DNA of 64,000 nucleotides, taken from the NCBI GenBank assembly GCA_947685225.1, contig CANTUV010000024.1:25996001-26060000 (forward strand), written 5' to 3'. A program made the position numbers and the translations under genes. This DNA comes from Garcia nutans (lineage: Eukaryota > Streptophyta > Magnoliopsida > Malpighiales > Euphorbiaceae). A model generated the notes under the pieces. That model had not been told where the DNA came from. It searched no databases and saw nothing but the letters and a program-made list of their open reading frames with translations. Shown here piece by piece: positions 10,926-22,933 of the stretch (position 1 is its first letter; every line of letters begins with the position of its first letter).

Positions 10926-11335
10926 GTGATTGTTCTTTGCTCTTCTTGCATTGTTTTGATTCTTCAAAGGTCTTTTTGCACCTAAAAATAAAAATAAACA
11001 TTTTAAACACACTTAAAACAAAAATGATCCAAACAAATGTATGTGAAAGATTCTAAATCTATGAATAATGTAAATTGTTAGGTATATATCAATGATGAAA
11101 TATGAAATGTGAATTGAGATGTGAAGCCATTGTAATTGGCCATGATGATTCAAATGTGATATGAAGCCATTGTGATTGGCTAGGATAATTCAATTGAGAT
11201 ATGTGAGGCATGTTTGCCTAAATGATGAAGAGAATTGAAAATGATATTGATGATGAAATAATCAATGAATTGTGTGGCTAATGTGTTATTCTATTTTTAG
11301 AGTTAGTTGTTGGTGGCATGCCTATAGTAGCATTC

Positions 11336-11570
11336 TCTTGAAGTTAGGTTGGGCTTGATTCTTGAAGCCAAGTTGGGTTGAAGTTTAACATGTTTTACTC
11401 CCCTTGAAGCTTGGTTGGGCCTAGTCCTTGAAGCCTAATTGAGATGTTACAACCCTTGAAGCTAGGTTTGATTGGTTCTTGAAGCCAAGTTGGGTTGATA
11501 CTTAGCATGCTTTGTTCCCCTTGAAGCTTGGTTGAACCTAAATCCTTGAAGCCTAGTTGGGATAATGATA
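11336..11570 (+). repeat. TTGAAGCC tandem-like repeat in LTR
   Basis: Six or seven short units of the form CTTGAAGCCAAGTTGGG or CTTGAAGCTTGGTTG, about 30-40 bp apart, in two alternating forms. The 3' LTR copy is at about 17466-17690. The same array, reversed, occurs in the LARD-A LTRs (about 33247-33480 and 39205-39440), which ties those LTRs to this family. Confidence 0.7.
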
Positions 11571-12227
11571 ATTATAATGATAAATGTGATAATTTAACCA
11601 AAACATTAACTCTGAAAGTTGAATGACATATTAGTGTTCTTGGGCCCATGCTTGTCTTTGTATTTAATGTGATTCTTGAATGGCGAAATTAATGGAATTA
11701 TGAAGATATAATATGAATGTTGTTATGACATTGATCAAAGTATGATGTGGAATTGTGATATTCTTTTAAATGATGTATGAGATTAATTGTGACATTATAT
11801 CATATTAAAGCATAATGTTAGTATACTTTGTACTACTAAGCCGTTGGCTTAGCGCGATAGTGTTTGATCGCGCAGGTGACAGAGTTGAACCTGAGAGCTC
11901 CTCGAAACCAAGTGAGACTAGGCATTGAAGGATTTATTTTTGGAACTTAAAGATCAGAAAAGAGCTGCCAATCATGTATATATTCTATGTTTTGTAAACT
12001 TTGATTTATAACATATTTGTAATAACTTCCGCTGTGATTTAATAAACATTTTTATATATGGTGTCTTTTGGATTTCTTTTAAATGTTTGAGATTGGTTTC
12101 ACTTATTTACAATGATATTTGTTGTGTATTTTTAAACTGTGGCATTTTCTATATTCAGTATACGTATATTACGATCGTTTAAGCATGCTTGGTACGTATA
12201 CGGGATATAGGGGTGTTACAATTGTTT

Positions 12228-12239
12228 TGGTATCAGAGC
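12228..12239 (+). other. Primer binding site, initiator Met tRNA
   Basis: TGGTATCAGAGC, seven bases after the 5' LTR, is the standard complement of the plant initiator Met tRNA 3' end used by chromoviruses. Confidence 0.9.
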
Positions 12240-12351
12240 CTAGGTTTGAGATTCTTAACCTAGGTCAAGTGTAAGAAAAAGAATGTTTTTATTTTAAAAA
12301 GTGGATTTTTGAATAACATACATGTTTGGCATTGGCAGTCTCTGATCTTTA

Positions 12352-12735
12352 ATGAGAGGTATTCTGCTGTGTTTGCAGATGTCGGTAGATTCTGCAGCTT
12401 CTCGATCTAGTGTGAGGGGAGGTCGAGGAGGCAGAAATGTCAGCAGAGGGGGCAGATCTGGGTTCAGTCCTAGAGGAGGTTCTACATCCAGGGAGAGTAG
12501 ACCGGAGGAGGCTAGATCTTCTCAGAGGATATATGTGATGCAGAGGCAGCCAGATGCTTCGGCAGTCATAGCGGGTACTTTCTCTTTATTTGGTATTTCA
12601 GTACTTGCTTTGATTGATCCCGGATCCACTCATTCATATATTAGTGCATCTGTTTTGCCTGTGTCTGAGTTGCATGCTGAGTCCCTAGGATTTAATGTGT
12701 TGGTGACAAATCCGTTAGGGCATAGTGATTGTTAG
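12352..12735 (+). pseudogene. Gag remnant joined to aspartic protease start
   Basis: From a likely start at 12379 the frame gives about 50 residues of Arg/Gly/Ser-rich sequence (RGGRGGRNVSRGGRSG), then MQRQPDASAVIAGTFSLFG and the protease active site LIDPGSTHSYIS. In complete relatives the Arg/Gly-rich stretch and the zinc knuckle sit between capsid and protease. Here there is no capsid domain and no CCHC knuckle, so at least 300 residues are missing, probably by internal deletion. The frame closes at 12733; protease continues one frame over at 12725, which implies a one- or two-base indel. Confidence 0.85.
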
Positions 12736-14850
12736 CAAAGTGCACCGAGATAGTGCAGTTATGGTGCAAGGTGAGGAGTTTCTTGGAGATTTGATTGAAA
12801 TGCCTTTTAAGGAATATGATTTGATCCTAGGCATGGGCTGGTTATCTAGACATGGAGCTGTGGTAGATTGTCAAAAGAAATTTGTTATCTTGAGAACTGG
12901 TGATGGTAGAGAGGTGATAGTATCTAGTGAGCATGGACAGCTAGCATCCTTGTTTGTTTTAGTTGTTGCAGCTAGGAGGTTGATTAGAAAAGGGTGTGAT
13001 GCTTACCTTGCTCATGTTGTGGATACTAGAGTAAGGGGTTCTCAACTTGATGATATACCTACAGTTGCAGAGTTTCCAGAGGTGTTTCCAGAGGAGTTGC
13101 CAGGGTTGCCTCCTGAGAGAGAGGTGGAGTTTGGTATTGAATTATTGCCTGGTACCACTCCCATCTCTATCACTCCTTATCGAATGGCACCTGCTGAATT
13201 GAGAGAATTGAAGGTGCAGTTGCAGGAGTTGTTGGATAAAGGGTTTATTCGCCCTAGTGTTTCACCGTGGGGGGCTCCTGTTTTGTTTGTGAAGAAGAAG
13301 GATGGTACTATGAGATTGTGTATAGATTATAGGCAATTGAACAAGGTGACTATTAAAAATAAATATCCTTTGCCTAGAATTGATGATCTCTTTGATCAAT
13401 TGAAGGGTGCAGCAGTGTTTTCCAAAATTGATTTGAGATCAGGGTACCATCAGTTAAGAGTCAGAGCTGAAGATGTTCCTAAGACGGCCTTTCGTACAAG
13501 GTATGGGCATTATGAGTTTCTAGTGATGCCTTTTGGTTTAACGAATGCACCTGCAGTTTTTATGGATTTGATGAATAGGGTGTTTAGGCCCTATTTGGAT
13601 TAGTTTGTGGTGGTTTTCATCGATGATATTTTGGTGTATTCTCGTAATGAGGAGGAGCATGACAAGCATTTGCGGATTGTGTTGCAAATTTTGAGAGAGA
13701 ATCAATTGTTTGCTAAACTGTCGAAGTGTGAGTTTTGGCTGAACCAAGTAACTTTTCTCGGTCATATAGTTTCAGCAGAGGGTATTAGAGTTGATCCGAG
13801 TAAAGTTGAAGCTATTCTGAATTGGAGTCCACCAAAGTCTGTGACTGAAGTTAGAAGTTTTCTGGGTTTGGCAGGCTATTACCGACTGTTTGTGAAAGGA
13901 TTTTCTTTGATAGCTACTCCACTTACCAGATTACTTCGAAAGGGAGTAAGATTTGTGTGGACAGATCAGTGTCAGGCTAGCTTTGAACAGTTGAGAGAAA
14001 TGTTAACTCAAGCGCCTGTTCTTACTTTACCTGTGGAAGATAAACCATATGTGATTTACAGTGATGCTTCACATAGTGGTTTGGGTTGTGTTCTGATGCA
14101 AGAAGGTAAAGTTATAGCTTATGCTTCTCGACAGTTGAAACCGCATGAGCTCAATTATCCGACCCATGATTTAGAGTTAGCAGCTATTGTGTTTGCATTG
14201 AAGATTTGGCGACACTATTTGTATGGGGAGAAGTGTTTTATCTATACAGACCATAAAAGTTTAAAATATTTGGGTGTCCAGAGAGAGCTCAATCTTCGAC
14301 AACGGAGATGGTTAGAGTTGATTAAAGACTACGACTGTTTAATTGATTATCATCCTGGTAAGGCAAATGTTATTGCTGATGCCTTGCGTCGGAAGTCTTT
14401 AGCAGGTTTGACTGTTTATTCGCTCTCATTGCTTGTTGAGTTGAGAGCATTGCATGCTAGTTTATTATCTTGTGATGATGGTGCATTGTTGGCATAGTTG
14501 CAATTGAAGCCAGTATTGTTGGATCAGATTAAAGAGGCTCAATTGGCTGATGAGAAGATTCAGAAGATTGTATCAAATTGCCAAAATGGAGAGAGCCGAG
14601 ATTTTCATGTGAAGAATGATGGTAGTCTTTGGTTTAAGAATAGATTGTGTGTACCGGATGATGCTAATTTGAGAAGAATTATTTTAGAAGAAGCACATCA
14701 GTCAGTATTTGCTATGCATCCGGGTAGTACAAAGATGTACCATGATTTGAGATAGCAGTATTGGTGGTCTGGCATGAAGAGAGATATAGCGGAATTTGTG
14801 TCTAAATGTCTCACCTGTCAGAGGGTAAAAGTTGAGCATCAAGTTAACCT
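12725..14850 (+). pseudogene. Chromovirus protease end, RT, RNase H, integrase zinc region
   Basis: One frame with stops. Protease end: YDLILGMGWLSRHGAVVDC. RT: LCIDYRQLNKVTIKNKYPLPRID, FSKIDLRSGYHQLRV, FLVMPFGLTNAPAVF, and the catalytic FIDDILVYS (about 13616-13642), intact. RNase H: YSDASHSGLG, ASRQLKPHELNYPTHDLEL, TDHKSL and a final ADAL. Integrase N-terminal zinc module: HQSVFAMH then KCLTC (about 14697-14817). Stops at 13601-13603, 14495-14497 and 14753-14755 are all TAG. The first replaces a Gln that is expected before the catalytic motif. The frame collapses near 14850, where about ten residues are lost. Confidence 0.92.
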
Positions 14851-14859
14851 TTGATAGTG

Positions 14860-15921
14860 CCTGATGGAAGTGGGAGAGACTGACAATGGATTTTGTGTCT
14901 GGTCTACCATTAACACAAAGGAAGCATGATGCTATATGGGTGATTGTTGATAGGTTGACCAAGACAGCTCATTTTCTTCCGGTTCGGATGGATTATTCTC
15001 TGGAGAGGTTAGCTGAACTGTATATCCATGAGATTGTGAAGTTGCATGGTATCCCAATTTCTTTAGTGTCTGATCGAGATCCCCGGTTTACTTCAAGGTT
15101 TTGGAAGAGTTTACATGGTGCTTTGGGTTCTCGACTACACTTTAGCACTGCTTTTCATCCGCAAACAGATGGGCAGTCGGAGAGAGTGATACAGATTATC
15201 AAGGACATGTTGAGAAGCTGTGTCATTGATTTCTCTGGAGGTTGGGATAGATTTTTGCCACTTATGGAATTTACTTACAATAACAGTCATCAATCCAGCA
15301 TTACCATTCGAAGCATTGTATGGTAGACGGTGTAGGACACCTTTATGTTGGAATGAACTTGGAGAAGGTAGGTTAATTGGTCCTGATTTAGTTAAAGAAA
15401 CTGAAGAGAAAGTGAAATTGATTCAAGACAGGTTGAAAGCAGCTTCAGATCGATAGAAGTCTTATGTAGATTTGAAGAGGAGAGATATAGAATTTGATGT
15501 TGGAGATAAAGTATTTTTGAAAGTGTCTCCTTGGAAGAAGATCTTGAGGTTTGGTCGGAAAGGGAAATTGAGTCCTCGTTTTATTGGACCATATGAAGTT
15601 TTGGAGAGAATTGGACCAGTTGCTTATCGGCTTGCTTTGCCACCTGAGTTGGATAGGATCCATAATGTATTTCATGTTTCTATGTTGAGGAGGTACAGGT
15701 CGGACCCATCTCATGTTTTGCCAATTGAATCTATTGAAGTGAGTCCAGATCTGACATTTGAAGAAGAACCGGTTGCTATTTTGGCATATGAAGTGAAAGA
15801 GTTGAGAAATAAGAAAGTGCCTTTGGTGAAGGTTCTATGGAAGAATCATGAAAGAGAAGAAGCAACTTGGGAGAGTGAACAAGCAATGCGAAATCAGTAT
15901 CCTCAACTGTTTCAGAGATGA
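14860..15921 (+). pseudogene. Chromovirus integrase core and chromodomain-like end
   Basis: Catalytic residues are visible: Asp in TMDFVSGLP (about 14883), Asp in VSDRDPRF (about 15069) and Glu in DGQSERV (about 15175). A frame change near 15300 separates NNSHQSS from FEALYGRRCRTP, and TAG at 15454-15456 replaces an expected Gln before KSYVDLKRR. The GPYEVLERIGPVAYRLALP module follows, then VPLVKVLWKNHEREEATWESE, a chromodomain-like end of the type lacking a complete aromatic cage. It ends naturally at 15919-15921. In relatives the chromodomain is thought to steer integration into heterochromatin. Confidence 0.9.
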
Positions 15922-15934
15922 TATCAGGTAATTT

Positions 15935-15967
15935 TGAGGACGAAATTTCTTTTTAGAGGGGGAGAAT
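15935..15967 (+). other. Chromovirus 3' end motif and polypurine tract
   Basis: GAGGACGAAATT followed by AGAGGGGGAGAAT immediately before the 3' LTR. The tract primes plus-strand DNA. The same two motifs, reversed, lie beside the LARD-A LTRs at 35105-35145 and 41063-41100. Confidence 0.85.
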
Positions 15968-18349
15968 TGTAATATCCCAAAGTGTGCCCTAGAAGTTTGG
16001 ATATAATTGTTGTTTGTTTGAATTATGTGTATATGTTATGTTGATAAGAAAAGAAATTGAAAAGAGAATGTTTATGTATTGTTTAAAAAAGAAAGTAATG
16101 TGTAGAGAGAAAGTGTATATGTTTGGTATATGCTTATATATATAACATATACATTAGTCAAAATGGATAGTCAAGGGAAGAAGATATTTAATTGTTGTAT
16201 GTGAAATTACTATAAAGGGCACTTGATTAAGAAGAAAGCTAGAACAAGTGAGAAGAGGGTATGTTGGTAATTGTCTTGTTGGAACACTTGGTGGAGATTT
16301 AAAGAGAAGTTGACTTTGTTTTTTTTTTCATCATCTTTTCTTCTTTTCCATGTGTGTGGCCGGCTCATCCAAAGACAAAAGAAAGCAAGAGAGCAAGAGA
16401 GGATCTTGAAGTTATAAGCTCAAATTGAATGAAGAATCAAAGGATTAAGTTGGAGATTTGTGAAATTTCTTCAATTTTGGTAAGTACTCTCTTGTTTTCC
16501 TTTGTTATTTTGAAGTTGTGTTTGAGGTGAGTTATGATTTGTTGATATTATGATTAGGTGTGTTTGAGATGTGTTTATAAGTGTTGAAATTGAGTGTAAG
16601 TTAAAAAGTTAAATTGGTGTTGGTTTTGGTTTGAAGATGATAAGTTAAGTGGATGTTGATATTGAAAGAATAGGAGTGATGTTGGTTTTAGGGTTTTGAA
16701 GTGGTAAGTGATTAAATGTATTGTTAATGTGAATATTGTGATGAACATGTAAAATAAGTGTTAATGACATTGATTATATCCATTTGAATAAGGTTATGTT
16801 GTGCACAATGTGTTTTAATTCAATCAAAAGAGACTTGGCCATGTTTAGGGCTTTTATTCATGAGAGACATGGCCAAACTAAAGATTTTTGGGAGACACGT
16901 CCATGTTTAAGGAAATTTGGCCGTGTTGGTTCAATTTTGGAGAGACACGGCCACTGACTTGGCCGTGTCCCTTGCCCGTGTCTGCTACTACATGATTTTG
17001 TGTTGAGAGACACGGCCACAAGCTTGGCCGTGTCCCTTGAGTGTGTTAGCTACTGTGATTGTTCTTTGCTCTTCTTGCATTGTTTTGATTCTTCAAAGGT
17101 CTTTTTTCACCTAAAAATAAAAATAAACATTTTAAACACACTTAAAACAAAAATGATCCAAACAAATGTATGTGAAAGATTCTAAATCTATGAATAATGT
17201 AAATTGTTAGGTATATATCAATGATGAAATATGAAATGTGAATTGAGATGTGAAGCCATTGTAATTGGCCATGATGATTCAAATGTGATATAAAGCCATT
17301 GTGATTGGCTAGGATAATTCAATTGAGATATGTGAGGCATGTTTGCCTAAATGATGAAGAGAATTGAAAATGATATTGATGATGAAATAATCAATGACTT
17401 GTGTGGCTAATGTGTTATTCTATTTTCAGAGTTTGTTGTTGGTGGCATGCCTATAGTAGCATTCTCTTGAAGTTAAGTTGGGCTTGATTCTTGAAGCCAA
17501 GTTGGGTTGAAGTTTAACATGTTTTACTCCCCTTGAAGCTTGGTTCGGACTAGTCCTTGAAGCCTAATTGAGATGTTACAACCCTTGAAGCTGGGTTGGA
17601 TTGGTTCTTGAAGCCAAGTTGGGTTGATACTTAGCATGCTTTGTTCCCCTTAAAGCTTGGTTGAACCTAAATCCTTGATGCCTAGTTGGGATAATGATAA
17701 TGATAATGATAAATGTGATAATTTAACCAAAACATTAACTCTAAAAGTTGAATGGCATATTAGTGTTCCTGGGCCCATGCTTGTCTTTGTATTTAATGTG
17801 ATTCTTGAATGGCGAAATTAATGGAATTATGAAGATATAATATGAATGTTGTTATGACACTGATCAAAGTATGATGTGGAATTGTGATAATCTTTTAAAT
17901 GATGTATGAGATTAATTGTGACATTATATCATATTAAAGCATAATGTTAGTATACTTTGTACTACTAAGCCGTTGGCTTAGCGCGATAGTGTTTGATCGC
18001 GCAGGTGACAGAGTTGAACCTGAGAGCTCCTCGAGACCAAGTGAGACTAGGCATTGAAGGATTTATTTTTGGAACTTAAAGATCAGAAAAGAGCTGCCAA
18101 TCATGTATATATTCTATGTTTTGTAAACTTTGATTTATAACATATTTGTAATAACTTCCGCTGTGATTTAATAAACATTTTTATATATGGTGTCTTTTGG
18201 ATTTCTTTTAAATGTTTGAGATTGGTTTCACTTATTTAAAATGATATTTGTTGTGTATTTTTAAACTGTGGCATTTTCTATATTCAGTATACATATATTA
18301 CGATCGTTTAAGCATGCTTGGTACGTATACAAGATATAGGGGTGTTACA
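15968..18349 (+). repeat. Chromovirus 3' LTR
   Basis: 2382 bp copy of 9817-12220, with scattered substitutions and three small length differences. It holds a hairpin cluster at about 16829-17048. The last base is followed by the TTGTG duplication and then the Athila integrase. Confidence 0.93.
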
Positions 18350-18354
18350 TTGTG

Positions 18355-19578
18355 CTTCACACTAGATTTGTGCATTAACTTCTAAAAAAGCCTATTGCAA
18401 AAATGACTTCCCCCATCACTTACTATCACTCTTGGCGTGCCAAATCTGCTAAGAATGTTTTCCTTCACAAATTTAACAACCACATTAGCATCATTAGTAT
18501 TGGTGGGGATTGCCTCCACCCATTTGGAAACATAATCAACAGTAACTAAAATATATTCATAACCAAAGGACTTGGGGAAAGGACCCATGAAGTCTATTCC
18601 CCACACATCAAACAGTTCAACAACAATATATGATTGAAGGGGCATTTCATTTCTCCTCCCAATGTTACCTTCTCTTTTGCAACGATCACAGTGCTTACAA
18701 TACTCTTGAGCATCTTTAAATAAGGTAGGCCAGTAAAAACCACTTTGAAGCACCTTTTCTGCAGTCTTTCTTCCTCCAAAATGACCCCCACAGTGAAGGT
18801 CATGAAAAAATTGAAGAACACTCAGTTGTTCTTCTTCAAATACACACCTGCGAACTATCTCATCTTTGCATATCCGGAATAGATAAGGTTCGTCCCAAAA
18901 ATAAAACTTACTCAAGTGTAAAAACCTTTTCTTTTCCTGAAATGACATGTTAGTACACAATATACCACAAGCAAGATAGTTAGCAATATCTGCAAACCAA
19001 GGTGCATCAAATACCACAAACAGCTGCTCATCAGGAAATGCTTCTAAATTTTTATGAATGCTATCAGATGCAAGATTTTCACTAAAGAAGGGTAATCTGG
19101 ATAAATGATCAGCAACAACATTCTCACTACCCTTAGTATCCTTGATTTGGAAATCAAATTCTTGCAATAACAACACCCATCTAATTAAGCGAGGATTAGC
19201 ATGTTGTTTTGTTAAAAGATATTTTAAAGCTGCATGATCAAAATGCACAATAATTTTTGACCCAATTAAATATGCTCTAAACTTATCTAAAGCAAAAACA
19301 ACAGTTAACATTTCCTTTTCAGTTGTGGTGTAGTTCATTTGTGCACTATTCAAGGTCAAGCTAGCATAATATATTACTCTCAAGTATTTATCAACCCTTT
19401 GCCCAAGAACAGCTCCTACTGCATGATTAGAGGCATCACACATGATTTCAAAAGGTAAAGACCAAACAGGAGCTACTATTACTGGTGCACTAGTCAATTT
19501 TTCTTTAAGGGAATTAAAAGCTTGCATGCATTGTGCTGTAAATTCAAATGGAACATCTTTCCCCAACAAATGGCACAA
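18355..19578 (-). pseudogene. Athila RNase H and integrase N-terminal half
   Basis: RNase H: MCDASNHAVGAVLGQRVDK, YYASLTLNSAQMNYTTTEKE, HFDHAALKYLL, and ENVVADHLSRL. Integrase: zinc module HDLHCGGHF with HCDRC, catalytic Asp in WGIDFMGPFPKS and Asp in VIVSDGGSHFCN. A TAG stop at about 18379-18381 follows; the frame then reads on to the chromovirus insertion and resumes at 9816. In RNase H, HFDHAAL has His-Phe where Tyr-Thr is usual, so a conserved residue beside the catalytic Asp is changed. A TAA at 19579-19581 cuts this piece from the RT frame. Confidence 0.9.
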
Positions 19579-22164
19579 TGGTTAGCTTATTTTGGAAAAA
19601 TCCTTAATAAACCTCCTGTAAAAACCTGCATGCCCTAAGAAACTTCTTATTCCCTTAACAGAGGTAGGTGGAGGTAACTTAGCAATCAATTCAACTTTAG
19701 CCTTATCCACCTCAATCCCTTTACTTGACACCACATGACCTAAGACAATGCCCTGAGAAACCATAAAATGACTCTTTTCCCAACTTAAAGTGAGGTTACA
19801 TTCAATGCATCTCTCAAGTACACAAACAAGTTTATTGAGGCAATTATCAAAAGAACTACCAAAAACAGAAAAGCCATCCATAAATACCTCAATAAAATCA
19901 TCAATCATGTCTGAGAAGACAGACATCATGCATCTCTGAAAAGTTGCAGGTGCATTGCACAAGCCAAAGGGCATACGTCGAAATGCACAAGTCCCAAAAG
20001 GGTAAGTAAAGGTAGTCTTGGACTGATCCTCTGGAGATATTGGCACCTGATAGTAACCTGAAAGGCCATCAAGAAAACAATAATGTGAGTGTCTAGAAAG
20101 TTTATCTAACATCTGATCAATAAAAGGAAGAGGGAAATAATCTTTCTTTGTTGCATTGTTCAACTTCCTATAATCGATGCACATTCTCCACCCAGTAGTA
20201 GTCCTAGTAGGAACTAATTCATTATTCTCATTTCTCACCACAGTGATTCCAGATTTCTTAGGAACTACATGTACTGGGCTCACCCACTCACTATTAGCAA
20301 TTGGATATATTACTCCTTCATCCAGCAATTTGAGCACTTCCTTCGTAACAACTTCACTCATATTTGGGTTAAGTCGCCTTTGGGTCTCCCTCACAGGTTT
20401 AGCTCCCTCTTCTAAAGTGATTCTATGCATGCACATTGAAGGGCTAATACCCTTGATGTCACTCAATCCCCATCCTATTGCTTTTTTCAATCTTTTAAGC
20501 TCACTCACTAACCTCATCTCCTCCTCTTCACTAAGTTCACTAGATATTATCACAGGTAAGGTATTGTGATCTCCTAAAAACACATATTTCATATTCATAG
20601 GTAACTCTTTCAGCTCTAACTCAAGTGAAGGGTTCTTTTCTTCTTTTTGAATGGGGGGAAGTTCAAAAACTGGGTCCTCCTTAAGCTCCTCTATTTCAGC
20701 ACCCTCTAAAGTCTCAAGGCAACTGGCTATTTCTGCATCAAAAATATCCAAATCACTCTCTAAGGTCAATGCCAGCTCCGATTTATCAGAGGAACTTGTC
20801 TGCAAGAAAACATCTGAAACAACTGCATCAACACAATCAATGAAAGAACAATCCTCATATAAAGCAGTTGTAGGAATAGGAGAAGTGTTAAAAATGAAAA
20901 ATTCAACAGTTTGTCCCAAAACAGTCATTGATAATTTACAATTTTTAACATCTATCAAAGTGTTGGTAGTCGCCATAAAATGCCTACCCAGCAGAATGGT
21001 GTGTGCAGATGGTGAAGAGTTACTTACTTCCATGTCAAGAACAATGAAATCCACAGGTACAATCAAACCACCAACTTTAACTAATACATCTTCTATAACC
21101 CCTTTCGGGAATCTAAGAGATCTATCGGCTAATTGCAACACCATTTTTGTAGGTTTAAGTTCCCCTAGTTCTAAATCAAGGTACACAGAATAAGGCATTA
21201 AATTCACACTGGCTCCCAAGTCACACATGCCATCAGTACCCTTTCCATTCCCCATAGTAATTTGAATGATAAAACTTCCAGGATCCTTTAGCTTAGGAGG
21301 TAGTTTATGCTGCAAAAAAACACTAGCTACCTCTAAAACTATCACCTTTTCATTCGGCTCATACCTCTTTTTCTTGGTATTTAGTTCTTTGAAGAATTTA
21401 GCATAAGCCGGCATGTTTTTAATTGCTTCAAGTAAGGGTAAGTTGATACTTACCTTAGACAGCATGTTGAAGATATGTGAAAATTGCTTATCCTTTTTAT
21501 CATCCTTCAACCTGCTGGGGAATGGTATAGGTGGCCGGTATGGATTGCTTGCCTTGTGCAAATCTGCTGTAGGGGACTTCTCCATTGATCTTTCTTCAGC
21601 ACCTTTGTTCTCTAGTTCTCCTTCCTTTTTATTCTCTTGCTCACCTGCATTCATAGAATTATTTTCAACATTATTGTTAATTACCTTGCCACTTCTAAGA
21701 ACAGTCACTGATTGTGCCTGCTCAGGTTGACTTGGGAACTTCCCCTTTTGTTGAATCTGCATCTGTTGAGCAAGTTGCCCCACTTGGGTCTCCACCTTCT
21801 TAAAAGATGCTTCTAGTGAATCCAGCCTCTTGTTGTTCATCTCTTGATTTTTAGCACTGACTTGGATAAAAAGCCTGCAAACTTTCTTCCAAACTCTCTC
21901 TCTTAGGATGCCCTTAATTAGAGGATTGACCCTGCTATTGGTTCTGTCTCTGGAGCAAATGGAAAGGCTGTTGAGCATTATTTGTTGTCCAGGAAAAATT
22001 TGGGTGATTTCTCCAACCAGGATTATAAGAATTGGAGTAAGGATCATTCCGGGCCCTTGGTTGAAATCCCCCCATAGCATTGACTTGCTCAGCTTCATTA
22101 CCAAAAGACTCATATGCAGAGGGGCATATATTTGCTCCATGCCCGAATGTACCACAGATTCCAC
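19579..22164 (-). pseudogene. Athila gag end, protease and reverse transcriptase
   Basis: An 860-residue open frame, but its first ~60 residues are gag read in the wrong frame; true gag sequence resumes at about 21980 (SLEASFKKVETQVGQLAQQM, VTVLRSGK). Protease: active site DLGASVNLMP at about residue 313, then LLGRHFMATTNTLIDV. RT from about residue 580: HRITLEEGAKPVRE, WVSPVHVVPKKSG, GWRMCIDYRKLN, FRRMPFGLCNAPATFQRCMMS. The catalytic motif, normally FMDDFSV in Athila, reads FMDGFSV: the second Asp codon is GGC (19873-19875, residue 764). RT without that Asp should be inactive. The frame ends in FIKDFSKIS, then TAA. Confidence 0.92.
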
Positions 22165-22933
22165 ACACTTCTTGAGTAGATGAAGAAATATTGTTCTTCA
22201 TGTTCAGCATCTGCACCTGTCTTGTCAATTCAACTATTTGACTAACCATTTCACTATTGGCTTCCAATTGATTCACCCCTTTACTTCTTCCCCTTACACT
22301 CTTTTGTTGAGAATTAGCTCCCAACATCTCAAAGATCTCATAAGTCTCATCAGCTATCTTTTCTCCCATGGCTCCCCCAGCTACATTGTCAACAGTGTTC
22401 TGAAATTGCTGGGTTAGTCCATCATAGAAAAACTGATTAAGAAGTTGAAGTGGGTAGTGATGATGCAGACACTGGATCAATAGCATCTTAAATCTGTCCC
22501 AAGCCTCATGAAATGGCTCTCCTTCAAATTGAGAGAATGTAGCAATCTTCCCTCTCAACTCAGCTGTCTTTTGATGTGAATAGAACTTGCCCATGAACTT
22601 GTTATAAACTTGCTCCCAAGTTGTCAGTTAGTTTTCGGGCAACAACATAAGCCAGCTCTTTGCCCTATCCTTCAAAGTATAAGGGAAATATCTCATCCTC
22701 AACTGATCTTCTGTTAGTCCTCCCAAAGGAAAAGTGTTGAGGGTAGAATAATAATCCCGAATAAAGTTCAGAGGATCTTCATTTGGAACTCCATAGAATG
22801 ATGGCAGCATGTTGTAGTGAATGTTTTTCAACTCATAATTTCTTGCTGCATCTGTCAGTCTTATGCAAGAGGTGGAAGTTCCAATGACAGGTCTAGCAAA
22901 GTCTCTCATCGTTCTTTGCCTTTCTTCAGCCAT
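21935..22933 (-). pseudogene. Athila gag, interrupted
   Basis: ATG at 22933 opens a gag with RTMRDFARPVIGTSTSCI, PSFYGVPNEDPLNFIRDYY, MRYFPYTLKDRAKSWL and, after a nonsense TAA at about 22628-22630, WEQVYNKFMGKFYSHQKTAEL, FHEAWDRFKMLLIQCLHHHY, LLNQFFYDGL. The zinc knuckle is VCGICGTFGHGANICP (CX2CX4HX4C). Gag builds the virus-like particle and binds RNA. A single stop in an otherwise in-frame 330 residues suggests recent inactivation. The frame shifts by one near 21950-21980, into the frame of the downstream polyprotein. Confidence 0.9.

Larger units (their letters stand above)
9817..12220 (+). repeat. Chromovirus 5' LTR
   Basis: 2404 bp, paired with 15968-18349. It contains the hairpin cluster at 10681-10925 and repeats around TTGAAGCC at about 11336-11570. 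Compared with the 3' LTR it has a ~22 bp tandem duplication in the hairpin cluster (near 10716-10750) and an extra ~11 bp near 10563; the 3' LTR has a GAGCAAGA duplication near 16391. A TATATATATAAC run near 9985-9996 could serve as a TATA element. No gene is seen in it. Confidence 0.93.
9817..18349 (+). mobile_element. Chromovirus (Tekay/Del-like) element lacking gag
   Basis: LTRs at 9817-12220 and 15968-18349, both TGTAATATCCC to GGGGTGTTACA, with TTGTG duplications at 9812-9816 and 18350-18354. Internal region only 3.75 kb: initiator-Met primer site, a short Gly/Arg/Ser-rich start, protease, RT, RNase H, integrase with a chromodomain-like end, and a polypurine tract. Autonomous relatives carry a gag of several hundred residues before protease; here the whole capsid domain and zinc knuckle are absent. 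Long LTRs, Met primer and chromodomain point to Tekay/Del rather than Reina or CRM, with moderate certainty. At least four nonsense codons and three frame changes make it inactive. Confidence 0.9.

Noticed and set aside
20177..21193. Plus-strand open frames of 130-180 codons
   Set aside because: They are exact antisense shadows of the Athila protease/RT frame, Ser/Leu-rich, with no domain words.
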